A stretch of DNA of 64,000 nt. Source: DAIDKA01 sp963726995 (GTDB lineage Bacteria; Pseudomonadota; Gammaproteobacteria; Steroidobacterales; Steroidobacteraceae). The notes under the pieces are model-generated. The model saw only the letters and a program-made list of their open reading frames with translations, ran no database searches and had not been told where the DNA came from. The stretch spans positions 1 through 64,000 of the forward strand of contig CAVSEP010000007.1 of NCBI GenBank assembly GCA_963726995.1, read 5' to 3'. The translations under genes and the position numbers were made by a program. Of the stretch, positions 28,821 to 37,632 are shown one piece after another; position 1 is the first letter of the stretch, and the number at the start of each line of letters is the position of its first letter.

Positions 28821-30623
28821 ATGGAGCAGGCGACGCAGACTGACCAGGAGCAGACGGACGCGAATGCCGGGGTGGTGCGCCAGGTTTTCGCCCTCACCCG
28901 CTCCACGTTTGCCGGTCCGGTCGGCAAGACCATCATCGCCCTCATGGCCGCCGCGTTCATCGTCATCGGCGGCACGGCCTATGCCCAGATCCGGCTGAAC
29001 AGCTGGAACAAGCCCTTCTACGACGCCCTCTCGCGCCGCGATCTGCACGACTTCACGGTACAGCTGGGGGTGTTCTTCATGCTCGCCGGCTGGCTGACGG
29101 TGCTCAATGTCGCACAGCGCTGGATCGGCGAGACCCTGAAGCTGCGGATGCGGGAATCCCTGGCACGGGATCTGCTGACCCACTGGATGCAGCCGCGGCG
29201 CGCCTTCTGGCTCGCCAACGCCGGTGTCATGGGCGAGAACCCGGATCAGCGCATGCACGAGGATACCCGCCACCTGTGCGAGCTCACCGCCGACCTGAGC
29301 ATGGCGCTGCTGCAATCCACCATCCTGCTGATTTCCTTCTCCGGTGTGCTCTGGGTGCTCTCCAGCGCCTTCGTTTTCCGGATCGGAGAGCATGACTACG
29401 CCGTGCCCGGGTTCATGCTCTGGGCCGCCATCATCTATGCACTGACCGGCTCGCTGCTGAGCTATTGGGTGGGTCGCAGCCTGATAGCGCGCAATGAATT
29501 CCGGTATGCCCGCGAGGCGGATCTTCGGGTCGCCATGGTGCGCATCAACGAACATCTGGATGACATCACCCTCGCCGGCGGCGAGGCGGACGAACTGCGC
29601 CGGGTCGAGACGCATGTGACCAATGTCCTGGCTGCGACGCGCAAGATCGTCTCCGGCCTCACCAGCATCACCTGGGTGTCGGCCGGATTCGGCTGGGTCA
29701 CCAATATCGCACCCATCCTGGTGGCGGCGCCGCTGTATTTCACGGGCAAGATATCCTTCGGCGGCCTGATGATGGCAGCGGCCGCATTCACGCAGGCGCA
29801 GTCCTCGTTGCGCTGGTTCGTCGACAATTTCAGCACCATCGCTGACTGGCGCGCCACGATGCTGCGGGTCGCGAGCTTCCGCGACGCGCTGCTGCACCCG
29901 CACGCAGTCGACCTCTTTGACACCAAGATCGAGTACCCGGACGGCGCCGCCGGCGCAGTGAGTTTCGACGCTCTGGTCATCAAATCCAGCGCCGGTGAGG
30001 ACGGGCTGCAGGAGCCGCATGTGCTCGTGCACGCCGGGGAGCGCCTGATCATCGAGGGGGCCCCGGGCACCAACCGCACCCAGCTGTTCCGCGCACTTGC
30101 GGGCCTTTGGCCCTGGGGTCACGGCCAGGTCAGCTGGCCCAAGGGGGAGCCGGTACTGTTCCTGCCGCGCGGCGCACCCTACTTCCCGCGGGGCACGCTG
30201 CGCGAGGTACTGGCCTATCCGCTCGAAGTCAGCGAATTCAAGCCGGAGCTGTATGAACCGGCGCTGCGGCGCCTGAAACTGCGGCGCCTGGTGCCGATGC
30301 TGGATGAAGTGCATCGCTGGGACCGGGAGCTGGGCCAGGACGAGCAGACGGCGCTGGCCTTCGCCCGCGTCGTGCTCCACGTGCCGAACTGGCTGCTGAT
30401 AGACGGCACGCTCTCGGCCATTCCCGATGACCTGCTGGAGCGCATCGCCGATGCCTTCGACAGCGAGCTGCGCTACACCGGCATCATCCATATCGGACCG
30501 GTGGCACAGGCCCTGGATCACCTGTTCGGCCGGGTGGTACACCTGGTTAAACTGACGGATACCGGGCCGCCGCCGACGGTGGAAGTAAAGGCGCTGACCG
30601 TGGAGCCGCCGCATGCGAGCTAG
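28821..30623 (+). CDS. SbmA/YddA-type ABC half-transporter with a degenerate ATPase domain
   Basis: The first 340 residues match the SbmA/BacA-like membrane domain of YddA-type fused exporters (NSWNKPFYDALSRRDLHDF, WRIG-like start of helix 2, MRESLARDLLTHWM, NPDQRMHEDTR). The nucleotide-binding half (about 375-580) keeps the fold outline but has lost active residues. Walker A reads GAPGTNRT (residues 413-420) with Arg for the Lys. The signature region reads ELGQDEQTALAFAR. Walker B WLLID is followed by Gly529 where the catalytic Glu belongs, and the switch-His segment reads IIHIGP. It probably cannot hydrolyse ATP. It overlaps the next gene by 11 bases. Confidence 0.8.
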   Translation: MEQATQTDQEQTDANAGVVRQVFALTRSTFAGPVGKTIIALMAAAFIVIGGTAYAQIRLNSWNKPFYDALSRRDLHDFTVQLGVFFMLAGWLTVLNVAQRWIGETLKLRMRESLARDLLTHWMQPRRAFWLANAGVMGENPDQRMHEDTRHLCELTADLSMALLQSTILLISFSGVLWVLSSAFVFRIGEHDYAVPGFMLWAAIIYALTGSLLSYWVGRSLIARNEFRYAREADLRVAMVRINEHLDDITLAGGEADELRRVETHVTNVLAATRKIVSGLTSITWVSAGFGWVTNIAPILVAAPLYFTGKISFGGLMMAAAAFTQAQSSLRWFVDNFSTIADWRATMLRVASFRDALLHPHAVDLFDTKIEYPDGAAGAVSFDALVIKSSAGEDGLQEPHVLVHAGERLIIEGAPGTNRTQLFRALAGLWPWGHGQVSWPKGEPVLFLPRGAPYFPRGTLREVLAYPLEVSEFKPELYEPALRRLKLRRLVPMLDEVHRWDRELGQDEQTALAFARVVLHVPNWLLIDGTLSAIPDDLLERIADAFDSELRYTGIIHIGPVAQALDHLFGRVVHLVKLTDTGPPPTVEVKALTVEPPHAS

Positions 30624-32919
30624 CGGCACCCTGCGCCTGCTGCTGTTGCCGCTGCTGCTGGCGCTCTGGCAGGCACCATTGCAGGCGCAGGAATTGGAAT
30701 TTCGGGCGCCGCCGAACACTAATGATCCCGGACTGGCGGCAGCCATGCAGGACCTGGCGGTCCGTGTGCTGCCGGTGTACCAGGAGGCGGACACCAGCCG
30801 GTATCTGAACAATCTGTCCGCCCTGCAGCTGGTGGCAGGCAGCGTCGATTCCGCCTGGATAACCCGCCAATCGCTGCTGGAGCGTCGCCGCGCGCAGGAA
30901 GCCGGCAAGCCCATCCGCCAGGCTGCAATCGTGGATCTGTACCTGCGCGCGCGGGCGCTGAGCGCGCAAGGACCGATACCCTTCGCGGAGGCCTACGCGC
31001 GCGCCTATCAGCAAAGCGTGCCTTCGCTGTCGGACCTCGACGCCTTCCAGCTCAATCGCTGGCTGGCGCGTCCGGTGTACCAGCTCCGGGAAGCGCTGCA
31101 GCGTGCCCTGGAACAGAACCGATCGCAGCCCAGGATCAGCACCGAGCATGCCGTTGACCTGGTCTGGGCGTTCCTCAACTTTGACGCCTATCGGCAGTTT
31201 TCGGTCGCAGCGAATGCGCTGATTCACGCCGATGACCAGCACCGCTATGAGATGGATGACCGGCTCACCATCATGACGCCGGACGGCTCGCAGCTTGCGG
31301 CACGCGTCATCCGGCCCAGATCGGGACCTGCGACCCTGCCAACACTGCTCGAGTTCACGCTGGGTGATGATCCCAACAGCGACCTGCGCGAGACCGCCGC
31401 GCACGGCTACGCAGGTGTCGTGGCCTATGTGCGCAGTCCGGCCGCCGCCCAGGTGCTGGTGTTCGAGCACGATGGCGCCGATGCCGCGGCCGTCATCGAC
31501 TGGATCACCCACCAGAGCTGGAGCGATGGCCGAGTCGGCATGACGGGCATGCGCTACAGCGGATTCACAGCCTGGGCAGCGCTGCGCGAACTGCCGCCGG
31601 CGCTCAAGGCGGTCGCGACGGCCGATGCGACGGTCCCGGGCGTGGACTTTCCGATGCGCAACGGCATTGTCCGCTCGCAGGCCTATCGGTGGATTCAGGA
31701 CGCCACCAACTCGGAAGTACCGGACTATGCCAGTGAAAGCGAGGATGCCTCCTGGCGCCAGCTCGAAAGACGCTGGTACACCAGTGGCGCGCCGTTTCGC
31801 GCGCTGGATCGCCTTGCCGGGCATCCGAGCCCGATCTTTCAACGCTGGCTGAGCCACCCCAGCTACGATGCGTATTGGCAGGCCATGGTGCCGTTCGGCG
31901 CCCAGTTCGCGCGCATCCGCATTCCGGTGCTCAGCATCACCGGCTACTACGCCTCCGGTGAAATCGGATCGACGTACTACTTCAACCAGCAGTTGAAGGC
32001 GAATCCCAAGGCCAATCACACGCTCATCATCGGACCGTGGACCGACGGCAGCATCGACAACGGCCCGATGCCGGAACTGCGCGGGCTGGCCGTGGACCCG
32101 GTGGCGCAGCTGGACCTGGATGACCTGCGCTACCAGTGGTTCGACCAGATCTTCCGCCGCGGGCCCTGGCCGGCCTTCATCAAGGGCCGGGTCAACGTGC
32201 AGCTGGCCGGTGCGAATGACTGGCTGCACGCCACGTCACTGGAGGCGCTTACCAATGGCAGCCTGCGCTACTTTCTGGATCCGCAAGACCGGAATCCGCC
32301 CGACGCCAAAGCCACCGGCAGGATTGCGCCACCCAGCGGCGGCCATTACCGCCTGAGCTTGCGACGCAGCGCCGGCAAACAGCCGATCACCCAACTGGTG
32401 AAGCTGGCCGATCGCAGCGATTCGGAAGTGACGCCACCGCCGGCGCTGCTCTCGAGGTCCTTGAGCGAGCGCAACGTACTGATCCTGGCCAGCGATCCGC
32501 TGACCCAGGCCGCGGACCTGGTGGGGATGCCCAAGCTGCACCTGGACATTGTGCCGAACAAATTCGATGTGGATCTGTCCGTGACACTGTTCGAACAGCT
32601 GGCCAACGGGGACTACGTGCAGCTGTTCGATCCGCCGTTTGAGTTCCGCGCAAGCTACGCGCGCGACCTGACCCATCGGCATCTGCTGCGGGCGGGAGTA
32701 CAGCAGCAGTTGGATGTCACCGTGCAGCGGGTCCTGGGTCGCCGAATCCAGGCCGGCAGCCGGCTGGTGATCGCCATCGGGGTCGTCAAGCGGCCCGACC
32801 GGCAGATCAATTACGGCACCGGCGGCGATGTCAGCACCGAGTCACTGGCGGATGCCAGGGTCCCGCTGCGAATCCGCTGGGGGGCCGGGACATATTTCGA
32901 CCTCCCGGTGCACCGCTAA
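30613..32919 (+). CDS. CocE/NonD-family exported protein lacking the catalytic triad
   Basis: The 768-residue protein has a signal peptide (LLLLPLLLALWQAPLQAQ), a helical N-domain of about 180 residues, an alpha/beta-hydrolase domain and a C-terminal jelly-roll as in X-Pro dipeptidyl peptidase/CocE enzymes. The nucleophile elbow, normally G-G-S-Y-S-G, reads GMRYSG with Arg314 in place of Ser. The acid position in ITGYYASGE is Ala447 rather than Asp, and the His of IIGPWxHG is Asp478. Everything around these residues is conserved. It is therefore most likely a non-enzymatic binding protein. It is co-translated with the degenerate ABC protein. Confidence 0.8.
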   Translation: MRASGTLRLLLLPLLLALWQAPLQAQELEFRAPPNTNDPGLAAAMQDLAVRVLPVYQEADTSRYLNNLSALQLVAGSVDSAWITRQSLLERRRAQEAGKPIRQAAIVDLYLRARALSAQGPIPFAEAYARAYQQSVPSLSDLDAFQLNRWLARPVYQLREALQRALEQNRSQPRISTEHAVDLVWAFLNFDAYRQFSVAANALIHADDQHRYEMDDRLTIMTPDGSQLAARVIRPRSGPATLPTLLEFTLGDDPNSDLRETAAHGYAGVVAYVRSPAAAQVLVFEHDGADAAAVIDWITHQSWSDGRVGMTGMRYSGFTAWAALRELPPALKAVATADATVPGVDFPMRNGIVRSQAYRWIQDATNSEVPDYASESEDASWRQLERRWYTSGAPFRALDRLAGHPSPIFQRWLSHPSYDAYWQAMVPFGAQFARIRIPVLSITGYYASGEIGSTYYFNQQLKANPKANHTLIIGPWTDGSIDNGPMPELRGLAVDPVAQLDLDDLRYQWFDQIFRRGPWPAFIKGRVNVQLAGANDWLHATSLEALTNGSLRYFLDPQDRNPPDAKATGRIAPPSGGHYRLSLRRSAGKQPITQLVKLADRSDSEVTPPPALLSRSLSERNVLILASDPLTQAADLVGMPKLHLDIVPNKFDVDLSVTLFEQLANGDYVQLFDPPFEFRASYARDLTHRHLLRAGVQQQLDVTVQRVLGRRIQAGSRLVIAIGVVKRPDRQINYGTGGDVSTESLADARVPLRIRWGAGTYFDLPVHR

Positions 32920-32991
32920 CGCGACTGTCATGCCCGAAACCCCGCAGCAGCGTACAATCCGGCCCCCTTTGCCCTGAAGCAGCCGCCCACC

Positions 32992-34865
32992 GTGACCGAC
33001 GAACCGACCGTAGCCAGCTTCAAGGAGCTGGGGCTTCCGCCATTCCTGCTCGAAGCCCTGGCCGCCGTGGGCTATGAGTCGCCCTCGCCCATCCAGGGTG
33101 AGACCATTCCGCGCATGCTCAAGGGCGAAGATGTCCTGGGACAGGCCCAGACGGGCACCGGCAAGACCGCCGCCTTCGCGCTGCCGATTCTGGCCCGGAT
33201 TGACGTGTCGCAGAACGCTCCTCAGGCCCTGGTGATGGTGCCCACGCGGGAGCTGGCCATCCAGGTCGCCGAAGCCTTCCAGAAATACGCCGTGCGCATG
33301 CCGGGCTTCCACGTGCTGCCCATCTACGGCGGGCAGAGCTATACCCCCCAGCTGAAAGGCCTGAAGCGCGGCGCCCAGGTCATCGTCGCGACCCCGGGTC
33401 GCGTCATGGACCATATGAAGCGTGGCTCGCTGGATCTGTCCACGCTGCGCTTCGTGGTGCTGGATGAAGGCGACGAGATGCTGCAGATGGGCTTCGTCGA
33501 CGACATCGAATGGATCCTCACGCAGACGCCCCCGAACCGTGAGATCGCGCTCTTTTCCGCCACCATGCCGAATGCCATCCGGCGCATTGCGCAAAAACAT
33601 ATGCGCAATCCGGTGGAGATCACGATCCGGCAGCACACCAGCACCGCGCCGCTGATCCGCCAGCGCTACTGGCTGGTCAGCGGCCTGCACAAGCTGGATG
33701 CCCTGACCCGGATGCTGGAGGCGGAACGATTCGACGCCATGCTGGTGTTCGTGCGCACCAAGCTCGAGACCACCGAACTGGCCGAAAAACTGTGCGCCCG
33801 AGGCTTCAATGCCGCCGAGTTGAACGGCGACATTCCCCAGGCTCAGCGCGAGCGCACCATCGCGCGGCTGAAGAACCGCCAGCTGGATATCGTGGTCGCC
33901 ACAGATGTGGCCGCGCGGGGCATCGACGTGGAGCGCATCTCGCACGTCGTCAACTACGACATCCCCTACGATTCGGAGACCTATACCCACCGCATCGGGC
34001 GCACCGGACGGGCCGGCCGCTCGGGCGATGCGATCCTGTTCGTGGCGCCCCGCGAGCGCAACATGCTGCGCATCATCGAGCGCCACACCCGTCAGCCGAT
34101 CGAGGCGATGAACCTGCCGACGATCAAGGACGTGAACGATCAGCGCATCGCGCGATTCAAGGAACGGATCGCAACGGCGCTTCAGAACGGGGAGGCCAAG
34201 GCCTTCCAGCCGCTGCTGGAGCAGTTCGAAACCGAACAGAACGTACCTGCCATCGAAATTGCCGCGGCCCTGGCGAGCCTGATGCAGGGATCAACGCCCT
34301 TTCTGCTGGAGAATCGGCCGGAACCTGCGGCCCATGCGGCAGCCTCCGGAGAGCGGGCAATCGCGAGTTCGCCCCCCGCGAGCGGCCAGCCCGCTCGGCG
34401 CGCGATGAGCGTCCTGAGCGAGGCGCGCGCTTTGAACGCGATCGCGAACCGGCGGGCCGCGGCCGTCGCGAGCCGGCACCGCCGCTGGAAACTTTCCGCA
34501 TCGAGGTTGGGACCGCGCACGGCGCACTTGCCCGGCAATATCGTCGGCGCCATTGCCAACGAGGCAGGCGTGGACGGTCGCCACATCGGTCACATCGATA
34601 TCCGCGAGGATCACAGTTTCGTCGATCTGCCGGTGGGCATGCCGGATGATATCTTCCAGGAACTGCAGGCCGTGCAGATCCGCGGCAACCCACTGCGCAT
34701 CAGCCGCGCCACCAAGCCGCCGCGCGAGCGCGGCAGTCGAGGCGCATGTCGCCCGCGAGGCGCCGAGCGAGCCGCGGGCGTGCGCCCGCCGCGGCCGCTT
34801 CGGCCCGGGCTCGCGCAAACCTGGCGGTCCGCGCAAGACACATCGCAAGGACACCGAGATTCTAG
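32992..34865 (+). CDS. DEAD-box RNA helicase (DeaD/CsdA-like), C-terminus frameshifted
   Basis: The GTG at 32992 starts a protein with the helicase motifs in order: AQTGTGKTAAFALP, PTRELAIQ, TPGR, SAT in LFSATMP, and ATDVAARGIDVERISHVVNYD with YTHRIGRTGRAGR. Motif II reads DEGD (residues 158-161) rather than DEAD. After about residue 445 the arginine-rich linker changes frame. The RNA-binding domain returns as PGNIVGAIANEAGVDGRHIGHIDI and FVDLPVGMP, and another shift precedes the tail. A TAG at 34863-34865 overlaps the stop of the convergent VIT gene, so the end given is the likeliest. Confidence 0.8.
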
Positions 34866-35563
34866 CGCCGCGATCCGCCCCACCAGCTGCTCCGATGCTC
34901 AAGGTCATTGCCATGGCGATGGCGCCCCAGAATCGTCACGCGCAGTGCACCCACGCCTTTGCGGGCACCCCCCACGTGCGCGGCGATGGCGCCCAGCAGC
35001 GCCAGAAATGCCAGCGAGAGTACCGCGATGGCCGCGATCCGCACGCCGGGCGCCGCCAGGGCGGCGACCAGTACGGGCAGGGTCGCGCCACAGGCAAAAG
35101 AAACGGCTGAAGCCAGCGCTGCCTGCAGCGGCCGAGCCCGACCGCGATCTGAAATGCCGAGCTCATCCAGGGCGTGAGCGGCCAGGGCGTCCTTGGCCGC
35201 AAGCTGCGTGGCCACCTGATCGGCCAATGCCGGCGTCAGTCCCCGGCCGACATAGATGGCCGCCAGTTCCGCATGCTCTCCAGCCGCATCCGTCGCCAGT
35301 TCCTGCTCTTCCTTGTTGAGGTCTGCCTCTTCCGAGTCCGCCTGCGAGCTGACTGAGACGTATTCGCCGGCCGCCATCGATGCCGCGCCGCCTACCAGGC
35401 CCGCGATCCCGGCTATGACCAGCGATTCACGACTGGCATGAGCCGCCGCTACACCCAGCAGCAGACTCGCGGTGGAAAGAATGCCATCGTTTGCGCCCAG
35501 CACCGCGGCGCGGAGCCACCCCGTTCGCCCGCTCCTGTGTCGTTCTCGACGGTGAATATGCAT
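34862..35563 (-). CDS. VIT-family iron/manganese transporter
   Basis: The start at 35563 gives MHIHRRERHRSGRTGWLRA and then AAVLGANDGILSTASLLLGVA, the first membrane helix signature of the VIT1/CCC1 family. GGAASMAAGEYVSVSSQADSEEADL, the conserved metal-binding stretch, and two further pairs of helices follow. The last 20 residues are not family-like, whereas the adjacent frame reads AMAMTLSIGA, so a late frameshift is likely. The protein exports or stores divalent iron or manganese at the membrane. An ATG six codons upstream is an alternative start. Confidence 0.75.
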   Translation of the reverse strand: MHIHRRERHRSGRTGWLRAAVLGANDGILSTASLLLGVAAAHASRESLVIAGIAGLVGGAASMAAGEYVSVSSQADSEEADLNKEEQELATDAAGEHAELAAIYVGRGLTPALADQVATQLAAKDALAAHALDELGISDRGRARPLQAALASAVSFACGATLPVLVAALAAPGVRIAAIAVLSLAFLALLGAIAAHVGGARKGVGALRVTILGRHRHGNDLEHRSSWWGGSRR

Positions 35564-35586
35564 AACCCAGGAGTATAACAACGCCT

Positions 35587-35617
35587 CGCCATTGCGGCCC
35601 CGGGGGCCGCAATGGCG
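35587..35617. repeat. Perfect 31-base palindrome upstream of tRNA-fMet
   Basis: Arms 35587-35601 and 35603-35617 are perfect reverse complements of 15 bases around a single central G, with the core gcggccccgggggccgc. It lies 24 bases upstream of the VIT gene start and 58 bases before the tRNA. It could form a cruciform, act as a binding site for a dimeric regulator, or shield the tRNA promoter from transcription in either direction. It is not followed by a T-run on the plus strand. Confidence 0.6.
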
Positions 35618-35630
35618 GCAAAACTACACA

Positions 35631-35660
35631 TTGCATGTTGGCGACTCGCATGAGTACAAT
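35631..35660 (+). promoter_or_regulatory. Sigma-70 type promoter of tRNA-fMet
   Basis: A -35-like ttgcat (35631-35636) and a -10-like tacaat (35655-35660) are separated by 18 bases. Transcription would start around 35667, eight bases before the mature tRNA 5' end, which is normal for a single stable-RNA gene. Confidence 0.6.
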
Positions 35661-35674
35661 GCGCGCCCTCCTGG

Positions 35675-35751
35675 TGCGGGGTGGAGCAGTCTGGCAGCTC
35701 GTCGGGCTCATAACCCGAAGGTCGCAGGTTCAAATCCTGCCCCCGCTACCA
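35675..35751 (+). tRNA. Initiator tRNA-fMet (anticodon CAT)
   Basis: The gene is 77 bases with encoded CCA. The acceptor stem GCGGGG pairs with CCCCGC while positions 1 and 72 (T and T) do not pair, an initiator feature. The anticodon stem TCGGG/CCCGA has the three G-C pairs of initiators and the loop is CTCATAA. The T-arm is GCAGGTTCAAATCCTGC. Partial copies of its 3' half recur at 40696, 41540, 42287 and 43163, so it has evidently served as an integration target. Confidence 0.95.
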
Positions 35752-36156
35752 TTTCCGACTATTTGCGGCCGGACCTCATAGCGCGAGCAGCTCGGTTCAT
35801 AGCGCACCTCTGCCCGATGATCTCATTGCCGGATCTGGGCGGCGGAAATCATTCTCTGCTGCCATTGAACCCATACGCCGGTATTTGGCTTGTGTTCTTG
35901 CCGAAGCGTGAGCGAACAACCTCGACCGACAACTACGGATAGGCACCGATAGCCGCGATATCCGTAGATTTCTGCTTTCGCTGAACTCAGCACGCATGCG
36001 CTGACGGATGACAGCTCAGACAGCCTTACACCGGTCGATCAGGGCCTAACGAACTCAACCCTCATAGTTCTTGCCTTGAACTGCCCTTGAGCCACACCGA
36101 TCCGGTGAGCACCCGAATGACACTCGCATACCGCTCAGCTTGCTCGGGCACACCAG
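35752..36156. other. Gene-less stretch after tRNA-fMet
   Basis: No supported gene or RNA is seen. The sequence drops in GC compared with the flanks, consistent with foreign DNA joined to the tRNA end. No integrase start or inverted repeat is recognisable. Confidence 0.5.
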
Positions 36157-36564
36157 CTACTTCGAGCAGGTAAGCTGCATGTCATAGTGAGCAATCAGCT
36201 GATCCATTAATGATGTTATCAGTTGTGTCCGTTGCTCTAGCATCGCTTCCCGCGAGCCCGGATCCATCATGGCCCCGGACATCTTTGAAATCGCTGCCAT
36301 TGCCTGCACCTGAGTCATCATTACCCTTAAATGTTCATCAAGTAGTCGTTGACGCTCCCCTAGGTCACTGGTCTTCTTGATAAGATCCATCTCTGCCGTC
36401 ATCGCCAACTGACGCGCTTGCACGTCCTGCAACTGCTTCTGAAGTGATTGTATTCCTTGCTGACTTTGCTCGCTCGCCTGTTGGGCCTGGATCGGCTGCA
36501 CTAAGACCATTGACACTATCGATGCACAGATAACCCCGGTCACTATGGATGATATGTTCTTCAT
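36157..36564 (-). CDS. Small periplasmic coiled-coil protein, methionine-rich
   Basis: The ATG at 36564 is preceded by aggagggcag, a strong ribosome-binding site. The 135-residue product has a signal peptide (IVTGVICASIVSMVLVQPIQA) and a glutamine-rich coiled coil (QSQQGIQSLQKQLQDVQARQ). A helical region rich in methionine follows (RVMMTQVQAMAAISKMSGAMM). No family is recognised. Methionine-rich periplasmic proteins can bind copper, but nothing here proves it. It is in the same segment as the porin-cytochrome and cytochrome c genes. Confidence 0.6.
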   Translation of the reverse strand: MKNISSIVTGVICASIVSMVLVQPIQAQQASEQSQQGIQSLQKQLQDVQARQLAMTAEMDLIKKTSDLGERQRLLDEHLRVMMTQVQAMAAISKMSGAMMDPGSREAMLEQRTQLITSLMDQLIAHYDMQLTCSK

Positions 36565-37632
36565 GATCCTGCCCTCCTTTTAGTTGACCGCTCTCACAAA
36601 CTAAACAAATCAAATCTACACAATTCAGCTTCACTCGCCATAAGTACTAGCCACCACCGCGCCGCCCTTGCCGAGGAGTGCCCAATACTGGGCGTGAGAA
36701 TTGAATGGTTGGTGGTACCGGGATCCAGCCTTTCGCTGCGCTCAGCGGCAACGCCGCAATGGGCTGTTTCGGCAGCGCACAGGCCACAGCAGACCGGCGC
36801 CGGAGCCTAAGTCAGTGCAAGGGAATCTCAATAGAATCAGCAGACTTCGCAATGCCGCCCATGGTCACACTTCCACCAAGCTTACGCGCTTGCCGCTGTA
36901 GTCCTGGCAGGGGCGGAGCGAGACCGTTTGACGCACTGAAGCGGAAGGCGACACCCCTCATTCCAGTGCGCAGTCGATCGGCCGCGCGGCGTCCCTGCCG
37001 ACCAGCTCGCGCCCTTGTGGCCTCGCCGGGCGCCATCATTCGCATTACAGCTCAATTCCCAACTGCACTGCCGCACTTCGCACTCGATGGTCAAGACTTA
37101 AGAAGCGCCACACCTGCAACGGCTCATCGCGCGCCGAGAATCGAATAGCGTCCAAAGTCCGGACAGGCGCCCCGGAGTCGATCAGCGGGCGCGCTCAACC
37201 ACCTCGAGAACTTTGCGCAGCCCAGTCCAGTGTCATGCGCCAGCAGTCAAATGCCCACGTCGATCCGCAGCCTTGGCTGCGCGATTTCTCGTATGGGACC
37301 CGCCCGGTTTCGGTTAAATGGACCCGCCTTGTATGGGTCATTGGCGGAGCCGAGGTTTGAGAGTTCTACGCGTCCTTCTTCTTTGAGGTAAGTGTTCTGG
37401 CTTTGACGCCCCGATACGTCTTGCCCGTGATGTTGCGGAATGCACGCTGCGGACATTGAAGTTCTCGTAAAATATTCGCGCCGATGTAATGTCTGTACCG
37501 TATCGTACCGAAGTGAATGGGCGAGGAATGCGATCGTGCGCAGTTGGCGATAGATGACTAGCTTGAAAAAGAGCGAGTGCTGCGGGTAATGTTTCAGTCA
37601 CGGCGTTACAGGTAACTATCAGGGAGCGCTCG
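36565..37632. other. Long stretch without a recognisable gene
   Basis: Over one kilobase lies between the small periplasmic protein and the porin-cytochrome. Short open frames exist on both strands but none has a family match, a good start or consistent codon use. A ggacccgcc motif occurs twice about 30 bases apart near 37296-37327, which might be part of a degraded insertion-sequence end. The promoter of the porin-cytochrome gene should lie near the right end. Confidence 0.5.

Noticed and set aside
28482..30914. 810-residue open frame on the minus strand, and similar long antisense frames at 30547-32229, 32842-34086, 47181-48671 and 51140-52516
   Set aside because: Each lies opposite a clear family gene, has repetitive arginine/glutamine/histidine-rich composition and no domain; such frames are common opposite GC-rich genes.
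36705..37148. 147-residue plus-strand open frame in the long gene-less stretch
   Set aside because: It has no ribosome-binding site, no family features and arginine/serine/proline-rich composition typical of non-coding frames.
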